NCBI GenBank assembly: GCA_024449915.1
Contig: JAMZAV010001710.1
Coordinates: forward strand, 272,240 to 336,239
Length of the DNA: 64,000 bases
Reading direction: 5' to 3'
Source: Sweltsa coloradensis
Lineage: Eukaryota; Arthropoda; Insecta; Plecoptera; Chloroperlidae
The notes under the pieces were generated by a model, which saw only the letters and a list, made by a program, of their open reading frames with translations, ran no database searches and was not told the DNA's origin. The position numbers and the translations under genes were made by a program. This document shows positions 41,208-55,900 of this stretch, one piece after another. Within the stretch, counting starts at the first letter, position 1, and every line of letters starts with the position of its first letter.

Positions 41208-41984
41208 GTGTTCTTCCTTGCTCTCTTATCTCTATTAAAAACTAATTACAGTCCACTTAAAATCTCGGTTAGGCATCTCGGCCTAAACATAGACAAAATA
41301 GACGCTAAGAACACAGAGCTTAGTAACAAAATAGACACTATTAATGCAGAGCTCAATAAAAAAATGGATGCTAATACTACACAACTAGTTGAGTTAGAAA
41401 AAAGATTGATAGAGAGAATGGACGGAGCCAATGCTAAGTTAGATAAACGCATTACGATAGTTAACCAAGAGGCTATCGAAATTAATCTAAAAACTAACAA
41501 CCGGGTAGAGCAGATAGAAAAATTGGTTAAAAGTGACCAAACCAGAGTAAGTGGCGATTTGACTAGAATCAATAATCAATTAACATCAAAAATACCAAGT
41601 TTAGAAAAAGACATTAGGGAAATGGGAGGCAGAGTACTCATGGCAGAGAATACTGTAGTGGAAAGTGGGGATAGGTTAAAGCGGATAGAGGAAGCTTCCG
41701 CAGAAAGGGAAAATAAAGTTAGTGAAAATAGTTTGAAAATCACTAATGTAAACAAAAAAGTTCAAGAGAAGTTTCGTGCAATCGAAGTTGAATGGAAAGA
41801 AAAGCTAAGTAAAACGCAAGAAACTACACAACGTACAGTGTTAGTAACAGTTAGGGAAAGTGACCTACCAGCACTAAAAAACGAAATATTGAACAACATG
41901 AGAGAGGGGGGATACGTCCGCAATGCCAGGGATATTAATATTACAATAACAAACAGACAAAAACCTAGCAAATTAACAAAATGA
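41208..41984 (+). CDS. Coiled-coil protein of unknown function (possible retroelement ORF1/Gag)
   Basis: An uninterrupted frame of 258 codons in a window where most frames are broken. From residue ~25 to ~205 it is highly charged with heptad-like spacing of I/L/V (for example IDKIDAKNTELSNKIDTINA), predicting a long coiled coil. The C-terminus has DLPALKNEILNNMREGGYV and then a basic tail. Long coiled coils open many LINE ORF1 and some Gag proteins, but no RNA-binding motif is visible and no RT follows. The first ~12 residues before the likely acceptor at 41249 may be non-coding. The last ~17 codons resemble the satellite that follows. Confidence 0.5.
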   Translation: MFFLALLSLLKTNYSPLKISVRHLGLNIDKIDAKNTELSNKIDTINAELNKKMDANTTQLVELEKRLIERMDGANAKLDKRITIVNQEAIEINLKTNNRVEQIEKLVKSDQTRVSGDLTRINNQLTSKIPSLEKDIREMGGRVLMAENTVVESGDRLKRIEEASAERENKVSENSLKITNVNKKVQEKFRAIEVEWKEKLSKTQETTQRTVLVTVRESDLPALKNEILNNMREGGYVRNARDINITITNRQKPSKLTK

Positions 41985-44900
41985 ATAATGAAACTGTCAA
42001 ACTGTGAAAATGTAAAACTGGCAAAATGACAAATTTACAATATGAAAATGTCTAAAACTAACAACCTGACAAAATGCAATTGAGAAACTGACAATATTTC
42101 AATATCAAACTGAAAAAACAAGCAAATTAACAAAATACAATGATCAAATGGAATGTAAAACTGACAAAATGACAAATTAACATATGAAATGTCTAAAATA
42201 AAACTGCAAAATGCAATTGAAAATTACTTTTACAAAAATCAAAATGTATCGAAAACTGACAATATTTACAAATAAACTGACGAAAAATAAAAATTAAATA
42301 AAATGAATAAACAGTCAAACTGCTAAAATGAAAAACTGACAATATTCAATATAAATACGAAAATACAAATTAACAAAATGAAAATGAATGAAACTGCAAA
42401 CTTACAATAAAAAACTGACGAAAAACAAAATTACAAATGAAAGAAAGAAAACTGTCAAACGGAAATGAAAAACAACAAATTACAACTTACAATATCAAAA
42501 GACTAAAAAACTACAACAATTACAAATTGAACATTTCAAAAATCTAACTGCGAAAAAAACAAAAAATTACAAACTTACAAAATGAAAATGACTAAAACTT
42601 TAAAAACTTAAAACATTGGCAAAATACATTCTTACAAAATGAAACGAAAACTACAAAGTGACAAAATGCAAACTGACAAACTGACATTTAAAATGCAAAA
42701 TGACAAAACTACAATTAATTGAACAAAACTAAAACGTGAAAAAAAATTGCAATTGACAATGACAATCAGCAAACTCAAAATATGAAAATAACAAATTACA
42801 ATAAAAAACGACGAAAATACAAAATTACAATTGAAAATGAGCTATGAAACTGCAAACTGTGACAATAAAATTTGACAAAATGACAAATAACAATATGCAA
42901 ATGACGAAAACTACAACTTTACAAAATGAAGAATTGACGAATGAAATTCAAAACAAATTGAATGAAAACACAAATGACAAAATGAAACTGAAAATGAAAA
43001 ATTGCAATTAAAATGACAACAAAAGCAATGACAAAATTTACAATCATTACAATATCAAATACGACAAAACTGAAATTACAAAAATATGAAATGTAAAGCA
43101 AAATAAAACAACAAAATAAATACAATAGAAACTGACAAAACAATACCTTCAAAATCAATACAATAACTCCAAAACTTGACGAAAAGAAATACAAATGAAC
43201 TGAACTAAAATTGAAATGACAAACTGTGCAAAATGTGACAAAATGATACAATCTGACATTCTTACAAAATCAAACTGACAAAAACATTCAAATTGACAAA
43301 ATTAAACTGTGAAAATGAAAAAATTGACAATTTGAAAAATGACTAAAAAAGCAAACTGACAAAATGTTATAAGAAAACTGACAATATTACAATATCAAAC
43401 TGACGAATACTAGCAAATTTACAAAATGAATTAATGAAACTGTCAAACTGTGAAAATGAAAACTGGCAAAATGACAAACTTACAATATGAAATTGACTAA
43501 AACAATAAACTAACAAAATGTTATTGACAAACTGACAATATTACAATATCCAACTGACGAAAACTAGCATATTAACAAAATGAAACTGTCAAACTGTGAA
43601 AATGAAATTTCTGACAAAATGACAAATTTACAATATGAAAATGTCTAAAACTAACAACCTGACAAAATGCAATTGACAATCTGACATTCTTACAAAATCA
43701 AACTGACGAAAACTAGCAAATTGACAAAATGAAACTGTAAAAATGAAAAACTTACAATTTGAAAATGACTAAAACAAGGAAACTGACAAAATGTTATTGA
43801 AAAACTGACAATATTTCAATATCAAACTAGCAAATTAACAAAATGAAACTGTCAAAATGAAAAAATTGACAATTTGAAAATGACTAAAACAAGCAAACTG
43901 ACAAAATGTTATTGAGAAACTGACAATATTACAATATCAAACTGACGAAAACTAGCAAATTTACAAAATGAAACTGTAAAAATGAAAATATTAATGACTA
44001 AAACAAGCAAACTGACAAAATGTTATTGACAAACTGACAAAATGTCAATAATAAACTGACGAAAACTAGCGAATTAACAAAATGAAATTGTCAAACTGTG
44101 AAAATATTAATCTGACAAAATGACAAACTTACAATATGAAAATGACTAAAACTAACAACCTGACAAAATGCAATTGACAATCTGACATTCATACAAAATC
44201 AAACTGACGAAAACTAGCAAATTGACAAAATGAAACTCTGAAAATGAAAAACTTACAATTAGAAAATGACTAAAACAATAAACTAACAAAATGTTATTGA
44301 CAAACTGACAATATTACAATATCCAACTGACGAAAACTAGCATATTAACAAAATGAAACTGTCAAACTGTGAAAATGAAAATCTGACAAAATGACAAATT
44401 TACAATATGAAAATGTCTAAAACTAACAACCTGACAAAATGCAATTGACAATCTGACATTCTTACAAAATCAAACTGACGAAAACTAGCAAATTGACAAA
44501 ATGAAACTGTCAAACTGTGAAAATGTAAAACTGGCAAAATGACAAACTTACAATATGAAATTGACTAAAACTAACAACCTGACAAAATGCAATTGACAAT
44601 CTAACATTCTCACAAAATCAAACTGACGAAAACTAGCAAATTGACAAAATGAAACTCTGAAAATGAAAATTTAATGACTAAAACAAGCAAACTGACAAAA
44701 TGTTATTGACAAACTGACAATATGTCAATTGACAAAATGTCAATCAATCTAACTGACGAAAACTAGCGAATTAACAAAATGAAATTGTCAAACTGTGAAA
44801 ATGAAAATCTGACAAAATGACAATATTACAATATCCAACTGACGAAAACTAGCAAATTACCAAATGAAATTGTCAAACTGTGAAAATATAAATCTGACAA

Positions 44901-47900
44901 AATGACAAATTTACAATATGAAAATGTCTAAAACTAACAACCTGACAAAATGCAATTGACAATCTGACATTCTTACACAATCAAACTGACAAAAACAAGC
45001 AAAATGACAAAATGAAACTGTAAAAATGAAAAACTTACAATTTGAAAATAACTAAAACAAGCAAACTGACAAAACGTTATTGAGAAACTGACAATATTTC
45101 AATATCAAACTGACGAAAACTAGCTAATTTACAAAATGAAACTGTGAAAATGAAAAACTTAATGACTAAAACAAGCAAACTGACAAAATGTTATTGACAA
45201 ACTGACAATATGTCAATAATAAACTGACGAAAACTAGCGAATTAACAAAATGAAATTGTCAAACTGTGAAAATATTAATCTGACAAAATGACAAACTTAC
45301 AATATGAAAATGACTAAAACTAACAACCTGACAAAATGCAATTGACAATCTGACATTCATACAAAATCAAACTGACGAAAACTATCAAATTGACAAAATT
45401 AAACTGTAAAAATGAAAAAATTGACAAATTTGAAAATGACTAAAACAAGCAAACTGACAAAATGTTATTGACAAACTGACATATTACAATATCAAACTGA
45501 CGAAAACTAGCAATTTACAAATGAATGAATAACTGTGAAAAAAAATGAAAAACTGACAAAATTACAAACTAACAATATGAAAATGACTAAAACTAACAAC
45601 CTGACAAAATGCAATTGACAGTCTAACATTCTCACAAAATCAAATTGATGAAAACTAGCATATTGACAAAATGAAACTGTGAAAATGAAAATATTAATGA
45701 CTAAAACAAGCAAACTGACAAAATGTTATTGACAAACTGACAAAATGTCAATAATAAACTGACGAAAACTAGCGAATTAAATTAAATTGACTAAAACTAA
45801 CAACCTGACAAAATGCAAGTGACAATCCAACATTCTCACAAAATCAAAATGACGAAAACTAGCAAATTGACAAAATGAAACTGTGAAAATGAAAAACTTA
45901 CAATTAGAAAATGACTAAAACAATAAACTAACAAAATGTTATTGACAAACTGACAATATTACAATATCCAACTGACGAAAACTAGCATATTAACAAAATG
46001 AAACTGTCAAACTGTGAAAATGAAAATCTGACAAAATGACAAATTTACAATATGAAAATGTCTAAAACTAACAACCTGACAAAATGCAATTGACAATCTG
46101 ACATTCTTACAAAATCAGACTGACGAAAACTAAATTGACAAAATGAAACTGTAAAAATGAAAAACTTACAATTTGAAAATGACTAAAACAAGGAAACTGA
46201 CAAAATGTTATTGAAAAACTGACAATATTTCAATATCAAACTGACGAAAACTAGCAAATTATAAAAATGAATGAATGAAACTGTCAAACTGTGAAAATGT
46301 AAAACTGGCAAAATGACAAACTTACAATATGAAAATGACTAAAACTAACAACGTGACAAAATGCAATTGACAATCTGACATTCTTACAAAATCAAACTGA
46401 CAAAAACTATCAAATTGACAAAATTAAACTGTGAAAATGAAAAAATTGACAATTTGAAAATGACTAAAACAAGCAAACTGACAAAATGTTATTGAGAAAC
46501 TGACAATATTACAATATCAAACTGACGAAAACAAGCATATTAACAAAATGAATAAATGAAACTGTCAAACTTGAAAATGAAAATCTGACAAAATGACAAA
46601 TTTACAATATGAAAATGTCTAAAACTAACAACCTGACAAAATGCAAGTGACAATCCAACATTCTCACAAAATCAAACTGACGAAAACTAGCAAATTGACA
46701 AAATGAAATTGTCAAACTGTGAAAATATTAATCTGACAAAATGACAAACTTACAATATGAAAATGACTAAAACTAACAACCTGACAAAATGCAATTGACA
46801 ATCTGACATTATTACAATATCCAACTGACGAAAACTAGCAAATTATAAAAATGAATGAATGAAACTGTCAAACTGTGAAAATGTAAAACTGGCAAAATGA
46901 CAAACTTACAATATGAAAATGACTAAAACTAACAACGTGACAAAATGCAATTGACAATCTGACATTCTTACAAAATCAAACTGACAAAAACTATCAAATT
47001 GACAAAATGAATGAATGAAACTGTCAAACTGTGAAAATGAAAAACTGACAAAATTACAAACTAACAATATGAAAATGACTAAAACTAACAACCTGACAAA
47101 ATGCAATTGACAGTCTAACATTCTCACAAAATCAAATTGATGAAAACTAGCAAATTGACAAAATGAAACTGTAAAAATGAAAAAAATTACAATTTGAAAA
47201 TGACTAAAACAAGCAAAACTGACAAAACGTTATTGAGAAACTGACAATATTACAATATCAAACTGACGAAAACAAGCAAATTAACAAAATGAATAAATGA
47301 AAAATGTCAAACTTGAAAATGAAAATCTGACAAAATGGACAAATTTACAATATGAAAATGTCTAAAACTAACAACCTGACAAAATGCAATTGACAATCTG
47401 ACATTCATACAAAATCAAACTGACGAAAACTAGCAAATTGACAAAATGAAACTCTGAAAATGAAAAACTTACAATTTGAAAATGTAAAAAAAAATGACAA
47501 TAAAGTATGAGAAACTGACAATATTTATATCAAACTGACGAAAAATTACAATTACAAATGAATGAATGAAATGTCAACTGTGAAATGAAAACTGACAAAA
47601 TTACAAAATGAACAATATGCAAAATTACTAAAACTAAACTGAAAATGCATTAAATCAACATTCTGAACAAACAATTGATAAAATTGCTAAAAAATGAAAT
47701 GTGAAAATGAAATATTACAATGAAAACTGTCAAACTGAAAATTTATGAAAACAACAAAATTTCAAAATAAACTGGAAAAACTAGCAATAACAAAAAATGT
47801 AAATGTGAAAATAAATTACAAAATGACAAATTTCAATAAAAATTACTGAAAAAAACAAACTAACAAAAAAATGACAACAAACAACAAACTGACGAAAATG

Positions 47901-50900
47901 CAATTGACAAAACAATCTAAAATGAAAACTGAAAATTTAAAAAGACAAAAAATAAACTAAAAAAGATGAAAACTGACAATATTACAATATAACTAAAAAT
48001 AATTAAAAAATGAAATATCATATAAATGAATCTGACAAAATGAAAATTTAAAAATGAAAATTAAAATAAACTGAAAAATGAAATGACAATTTACAATTGA
48101 CAATCAAATGAACAAAAAAACTGACAAAATGCAATTGACTTAATTAAACTTACAATAAACTAAAACAAGAAATGACAAAACGAATGAAAATGACAAATAT
48201 TTCAATATCAAATGACATAAAAAAGCAAATTATAAAAATGAATAATTAAAACTGACAAATTTAAAATCAAAACTGAAAACTATAAATTAAAAATGAAATG
48301 ACTAAAACTAAAACTGTGAAAATGAATAAATTAAAAATTACAAAATAACTGAAAAAAACTTAATTGACAAAATAAACTGAAAATGAAAATTACATTACAA
48401 AATAACTTAAAAAAAATTAAAACAATATGAAAACTACAATAAAAACTACAATTGAAGAAAACTAAATTAAAAAATAAATGATTGAAAACTGCAAATTAAA
48501 AAAACTGAAAGAAAACTACAATAAAAAAGAAAAACTAAACTGTGAAATGAATGACAATCGCAAAATAAAAATACAAAAAAATAACTACAAATGACAAAAA
48601 AAAGTAAAATGAAAAACTTACAATTAAATGATAAACAACAAACTGACAAAAATTACAAATTCAATGTAAACTGAAATACTAAAAATACAAAATAAAATGA
48701 AACTGCAAAATGTAAATATTACAATACAAAATGACAAACTAACAAATTACAAAATGATGAATAAAAGCAAACAAATGAAAAACTGAGAAAATTAAATTAA
48801 CAAAATAAATGATAAAACTACAAATTGACAAAATGAAATTTAAAATAAAATTTACAAAAAACAAAACGACAAAGCAATTGACAAATGAAATGGACAATAA
48901 AAACTGACGAAAACTAGCAAATTAAAAATGAATTAAAATTGAAAAATATTGACAAATAAAACTGACAAAATGAATTAACAAAAAAATCAAATAAAATAAT
49001 GACAACTGACAACTAAAATAAAATGACTAAAACTACAATTGAAAGCAAAATCAATGAAAAACTTTCAATACAAAATGACAAAACAAAACTACAAAATGCA
49101 AAAAAACGAAAATCAAATCAACATAGAAAATACTAAACAAATAAACTCAAAAACTGTGAAAAATGAAAAATTTAAACTAAAATTTAAAATAACTAAAAAG
49201 AAATGACAAAATGAAAAGAAAAATGACAAACTTAAATGAACAAGAAAAACAGAAATAAAAATGAAAATAAACTGAAAAACTGTAAAATTAAAAAATGACA
49301 AAATGAATTAAAAATAATGATAAACTAACCGTGAAAATGCAAAATTAAATTCTTACAAATCAAACTGAAAAAAACAAATGACAAAATACAATGAAAATGA
49401 AAATTACATTACAAAATCGACAATACAACAAACTGAAATAAAGTATGAAAATGAAATATTACAATTGAAACTGAAAACAGCAAATACAAAAATGATAATG
49501 AAACTGCAACTGTAAATTGCAAAACTGACAAATTTCAACTAAAATAATTAATGAATAAAATAAAACTGACAAAATGAAACGCAAACATTCAAACAAAATA
49601 AATGACTAAAACTAGCAACTGAACAAAATGAAACGTCAACTTAAAAAAAAATTGAAAAATGACAAATTTTCAAATGAAAATGTTAAAATAAAACTGACAA
49701 ATCAATGACAACCAACATTTACAAAATAAAATGACAAAACTAACAAATTTACAAAATGAAAGTAAAATAAACTTACAAAATTTAAAATGACAAAACAAAC
49801 CAAAATTTACAAAATGTTTTTAAAATGAAAAATTTTAAAAATTAAATGACAAAACAAGCAAATAAAAAAATGAATGAATGAAAATGAAACTTTTAAATAA
49901 AACTGACAAAAACAAAATTACAAATAAAAAAGAAAACTTCAACCCGAAAAATGAAAAAGGGCAAATCAACATTCTACAAATAAATGACAAAACTAACAAA
50001 TTTACAAAATGAAATGAAAAATGAAAACTACAATTAAAAGTCAAAATAACAAACTGACAAAATTAAAATTAAAATTAAAACTTACAAATTTAAATGCAAA
50101 ACAACAAATGACAAAATTTAATGGCAAAATTTACAAACTTACAAATAAATGACAAAAAAAAGCAAAATGACAAATGAAAAAAAAATGACAAATTTTAATA
50201 TAAATGACAAAACAAGCAAATTAACAAAATAAAAGAAAATGCAATTTAAAATAAAACTGACAAAACAAAATTAAAAAAATGAAAAAGTAAAACTCAAACC
50301 CGAAAAAGAAATGACAATCCAAATTACAAAATAAACTGACAAAACTAACAACTTTACAAAATGAGTAAAAAACAACTAACAAATAAAATGACAAAACTAA
50401 CAAATTGACAAATGAATTTAATAAATTTACAAAACAAAATATGAAAACTGCAAATACAAAATGAAATAAAATTAAAATTAAATTTAAAAAACAAATGAAA
50501 AAAGTTATTGACAAATGACAAATGAATAAAAAATGCAAAACTAGGGTTAAACAAAAATGAAAATTGCAAGAAAATGTAAAATAACTGACAAAATACAAAT
50601 TACAAAATGAAATTTAAACTAAAATAAACCCGACAAAATGCAATTACAATTGAATTAACAAAATAAACTGACAAAATGCAATTGACAAATTAACTCTAAA
50701 ATAAAAAATTACAATAGAAAAAGACTAAAAAAATAACAAATTTTGAAAACTGACAAATTACAATTAACTAAGAAAAACAAAATATTAACAAATGAAACTG
50801 TCAAAATTAATTAAACTGACAAAATACAATTTACAAAATGAAATGTCCAAAATAAAACCCGACAAAATGAATGACAATTCAAATTTTCCAAAATAAACTG

Positions 50901-51584
50901 ACAAAATGCAATTTACAAAATAAAATAAAAATAAAAATTACAATTTTAAATGACAAAAGAAACTGAAAAATTTTGAAAAACTTACAAATTTAATATCAAA
51001 CACGAAAACTGCAAATTTATTAAAAATAATGAATAAATTCAACTGGAAAAAGAAAAAAAGGAAAATGCAAACTTAAAATGAAAATGCAAAAATAAAAAAA
51101 TACAAAAAGCAAGAAATCTAACTTAAAAAATACCAAAGCAAAAAATACCCTTACAAAAATAAAATGGGAAAATAAAAAATTGACAATTTTTAAAATGAAA
51201 AAACAAATGAAAAAAGTTTTTAAAAAAAATGACAAAATGAAACTGGCAAAATGACAAACTTACAATATGAAAATGACTAAAACAAGCAAACTGACAAAAT
51301 GTTATTGAGAAACTGACAATATTTCAATATCAAACTGACGAAAACAAGCTAATTATAAAAATGAATGAATGAAACTGTCAAACTGTGAAAATGAAAAACT
51401 GACAAAATTACAAACTTACAATATGAAAATGACTAAAACTAACAACGTGACAAAATGCAATTGACAATCTGACATTCTTACAAAATCAAACTGACAAAAA
51501 CTATCAAATTGACAAAATTAAACTGTGAAAATGAAAAAATTGACAATTTGAAAATGACTAAAACAAGCAAACTGACAAAATGTT
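41930..51584 (+). repeat. Satellite block A, two-monomer AT-rich tandem repeat
   Basis: Two related monomers alternate irregularly. One (~148 bp) carries AACAACCTGACAAAATGCAA and CTGACATTCTTACAAAATC; the other (~125 bp) carries AAGCAAACTGACAAAATGTT and ATTTCAATATCAAACTGACG. Both share the sub-motif ACTGACGAAAACTAGCAAAT. Distances between successive marker words range from 148 to 501. Sequence is well conserved from about 42000 to 47480 (poorer 42130-43300) and 51235-51584, but heavily degraded from 47490 to 51230. Minus-strand open frames rich in Phe/Leu/Ser are satellite translation, not genes. Confidence 0.92.
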
Positions 51585-51895
51585 ATTAGTTTTAAAGTTA
51601 GTAGAGTTCATTATAATATTTAAAACACTTTTAGTGGAACAACTCTATTTTATTATAATAAATTACAACGTTTCGGAAATGACTTCAACTTATTCCGTCT
51701 TCAGGTTTCTTGTTAAAAACAAAAAATCATTTTATCAAAAATATATCAAAACAAACAAAGACAATAGCCAAGAAAAAAATCATTTGACGTTTCTTTATAA
51801 TGTGTTGAAATGTTTAATTTTATTCACCTTGGCTATTGTCTTTGTTTGTTTTGATATATTTTTGATAAAATGATTTTTTGTTTTTAACAAGAAAC

Positions 51896-51932
51896 CTGAA
51901 GACGGAATAAGTTGAAGTCATTTCCGAAACGT
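51896..51932 (+). ncRNA. Hammerhead-ribozyme-like core (first of four)
   Basis: CTGAAGA, then a stem GGAA...TTCC closing a 17-base loop, then GAAACGT: the order CUGANGA - stem II - GAAA of a hammerhead. Repeated at 318-bp steps. The stem II closing bases are not canonical and stem III is minimal, so activity is uncertain. Confidence 0.4.
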
Positions 51933-51988
51933 TGTAATTTATTATAATAAAATAGAGTTGTTCCACTAAAAGTGTTTTAAATATTATA

Positions 51989-52126
51989 ATGAACTCTACT
52001 AACTTTAAAACTAATATCATTAACCAGTATGGACTTGGAACCTTGAAACTATTAAAATTATATGAGAAGAAACTGCAGACTTTAGCCAGAGAAGAAAATC
52101 ATTTGACGTTTCTTTATAATGTGTGA
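51989..52126 (+). CDS. PLE-type N-terminal mini-frame (repeated in each unit)
   Basis: A 45-codon frame ending in LAREENHLTFLYNV then TGA. The ARxxNHLxFL pattern matches the N-terminal region of PLE proteins. The same frame recurs in the next two 318-bp units. It is the 5' end of a PLE ORF carried by the pseudo-LTR and truncated by the next unit. Confidence 0.55.
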   Translation: MNSTNFKTNIINQYGLGTLKLLKLYEKKLQTLAREENHLTFLYNV

Positions 52127-52940
52127 AATGTTTAATTTTATTCACCTTGGCTATTGTCTTTGTTTGTTTTGATATATTTTTGATAAAATGATTTTTTGTT
52201 TTTAACAAGAAACCTGAAGACGGAATAAGTTGAAGTCATTTCCGAAACGTTGTAATTTATTATAATAAAATAGAGTTGTTCCACTAAAAGTGTTTTAAAT
52301 ATTATAATGAACTCTACTAACTTTAAAACTAATATCATTAACCAGTATGGACTTGGAACCTTGAAACTATTAAAATTATATGAGAAGAAACTGCAGACTT
52401 TAGCCAGAGAAGAAAATCATTTGACGTTTCTATATAATGTGTGAAATGTTTAATTTTATTCACCTTGGCTATTGTCTTTGTTTGTTTTGATATATTTTTG
52501 ATAAAATGATTTTTTGTTTTTAACAAGAAACCTGAAGACGGAATAAGTTGAAGTCATTTCCGAAACGTTGTAATTTATTATAATAAAATAGAGTTGTTCC
52601 ACTAAAAGTGTTTTAAATATTATAATGAACTCTACTAACTTTAAAACTAATATCATTAACCAGTATGGACTTGGAACCTTGAAACTATTAAAATTATATG
52701 AGAAGAAACTGCAGACTTTAGCCAGAGAAGAAAATCATTTGACGTTTCTTTATAATGTGTGAAATGTTTAATTTTATTCACCTTGGCTATTGTCTTTGTT
52801 TGTTTTGATATATTTTTGATAAATGATTTTTTGTTTTTAACAAGAAACCTGAAGACGGAATAAGTTGAAGTCATTTCCGAAACGTTGTAATTTATTATAA
52901 TAAAATAGAGTTGTTCCACTAAAAGTGTTTTAAATATTGT

Positions 52941-55900
52941 ATGAAAACTGACTACATTCAAACTAAAATCATTTAAAATGAATGAATTTAAAAATTAAAA
53001 CTGTGAGAAGAAACTGCAAATTAGCCAAAAGAAAATGACTTAAAATTTTTAATGTGTGAAGTCTAATTTATTTACCTTGGATATGCATTTGACAATGATG
53101 TTTTAAATAATATTATGATAAAATGAATCTGTGTTTTGACAAAACTAGACGAAAATTGGTCATTTCAAAACGACGATAAACTAGTATTAAAAAATAAATT
53201 GTCCTAAAAGTGTTTTAAAATATGACAAAATGTATGAAAACTTACAATATAAAAATATAAAACTAAAACCCGACAAAATTTACAAAATGAATTATACAAA
53301 ATGCAAACTGGAAAATAGAAACTGACAAAATATAACAAATAAAAATATTGAAAATGACTAAAACTAAAAACCCACAAAATGTTATTGACAGTCTAAAATT
53401 TCACAAAATCAATGAGAAAACTAGCATATTACAAAATGAAACTGTAAAATGAAAATATAATGACTAAAATGCAAACTGACAAAAAATGTTATAGACAACT
53501 GACAAAATGCAATCAATCTGACAACTACAATAACCAAATGAAATTGCAAATGTGAAAAATGTAATCTGAAAAATGAAAAACTTTCAATATTTAAAATGAC
53601 TAAAACTAACAACTGACAAAATGTATTGAAAAACTGACATATTTCAAAATCAAACTGACGAAAACTAGCAAATTAACAAAATGAACTGAAATGAAAACTT
53701 ACATAAAATGTAGAAAATTAAAACTGGCAAAATGACAAACTTACAATATGAAAATGATATAACTAACAACTGTGCAAAATGAGAAATCTGACAATAATGA
53801 CAAAACTTACAATATGAAAATTTCTAAAACTAACAACCTGACAAAATGCATTGACAATCTGACATTTACAAATCAAACTGAAAAACAAACAAAAATATGA
53901 AAACTAAACGTAAAATGAAAAATGACAAATTAAACAACAAAAAAAGAAAGACTAAATTAAGAAACTGAAAATTAAATAATAAAAAATGAAAAACTAGACA
54001 TAAAAAAAGAATGAACTTACAAAGGGAAAAAGAAAACTGACAAAACAAATTAACAAAAAAATGACTAAAAAAAACTGACAAAATGCAATTACATCAACAT
54101 TTAAAAAACAAATGACAAAAACTAGCAATTAAAAAAATAAAACTTTAAAATGAAAAAAATGAAAATTACAAAATGAAATTACAAATGACAAATTAAAAAA
54201 AAACAACTGAAAAATGCAAATTAAACAAAATGAAAAAAAACAAAAACTAAAACTACAATAAAAATAACTGTAAAATAAAACAAAATAATTGAAAAACTAA
54301 AAACAAATGAAAAATGTTATTAAAAATGAAAATTAAAATTGACAAAACAAAAGCAAAATTTACAATATGAAAGTATAAAATAACAAATGAAAAAAGAAAA
54401 ATGACAAAATTACAAATACAATAGAAAAACTAAAATAAAATGACAAAAAGACATAAATTCTCAAAAATCAAAATATGAAAAAAGTTTTACAAAAAAATAA
54501 AAAACTTGAAAAACAAAATGACAAAAACAATAAATCTGAAAATGTTAAACAAAACTGACAAAATGCAAAACCCAAAAAAAAAAACAGACAAACAACAAAA
54601 TGCAATCACTCCAACATAAAGTAAAACTACAAATTTACCAATGAAAAGACAAAAAACAAAATACAATTGAAATTCTAAAAACTAACAACTGACAAAATTA
54701 ATGACAAACATAAATTAAAACGAAAACAAGCAAAATGACAAAATGAAACTGGCAAAATGACAAATAATACAAAATTACTAAAAAAACAAATAATAAAATG
54801 AAAGCAATTCAATAACAAACTACAAAAAAAAAAAAAAATAAAGAAATAAATTGAAAAGAAAAACAAATACAAATAGAAAATTAAAAACTAAAACCAAAAA
54901 TGTAATACAATACATTCTCCATCAAAATTCAAAGACAAAAACTAGCAAATGACAAAATGAAACTGTAAAATTACAAACTAACAATATGAAAATGACTAAA
55001 ACAAACTAAAAAATAATGAAAACATAAATTTAATTGATAAACAGCAAATAAAAATGAAAAAAAAACTTAAACTAAACAAGCAAACTGACAAAATGAATTG
55101 ACAAACTGACAAATTTAAAAAAGAAAAACTAAATTAAAACAAGAAGAAAACTGAAGTGACTAAAATGAAAAATCAATAAATAAAATGACAAAATGAAATG
55201 TAAAAATACAAACTAAAATATGAAAATTACAAATTACAAACTGACAATTTGAAATTGAAATTAAAACTAAAATGTAAAAATGAAAACTTACAATTGAAAA
55301 AAAACGGGAAAGAAAAATTAATTAAACGCAAATAAAATGTAGACAAAAAAATTATAAAAAAATGAAAAAAACAAATTAAAATAAAACGAAATAAAACTAC
55401 AATATGAAAATGATAAAATTAAAACTGACAAAATGAAATTTAAAACTACATACTGACAAAATGCAAAAAAACCAATTAAAAAAAATTTAAGAAACAATTT
55501 AAATTAAAAAAAACAAAAAAAAATAAAATTGTGAAATACAAACAATGGAAAAACAAATTTAAAAAAAATAAAAAATGAAATTCAAATGACAAAACAAACA
55601 AAATTAAAAAAAATGAAAAACTAAAACTAAACTGTAAAAGCAAAAAAATGACAAATGAAACAAAACAAAAAGGAAAAAATGAAAAAAAAGAATGAAAATA
55701 TCAATGACTACAACACAAAATAAAATATAAACAGAAAATAAAAATTAATTTAAAAGATAAAATAACAAAACTGACAAAATTATAAAATGAAAAATATACA
55801 ATATCAAACTGACAAAACTAAAATTACAAATGAAAATCAAATGTCAAAATGAAATGAAAAAAACCGAAAATACAAACTACAAAATAAAAGAAAATAACAA

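Larger units (their letters stand above)
51585..52940 (+). mobile_element. Tandem array of Penelope-type pseudo-LTRs
   Basis: Four plus-strand copies with a 318-bp period (marker CCTGAAGACGG at 51895, 52213, 52531, 52848), preceded by one inverted partial copy (51585-51769) that makes a hairpin with the first. Each unit holds CTGAAGA, a GGAA/TTCC stem and GAAACGT, resembling the hammerhead-like core reported from PLE terminal repeats, and the start of a PLE-type reading frame. No RT is attached. The array lies in the middle of the satellite. Confidence 0.8.

Noticed and set aside
42919..43251. Phe-rich minus-strand ORFs in the satellite (here and through 62 kb) as membrane proteins
   Set aside because: They are translations of the satellite's T-rich strand; frames follow the repeat units and break wherever units change.
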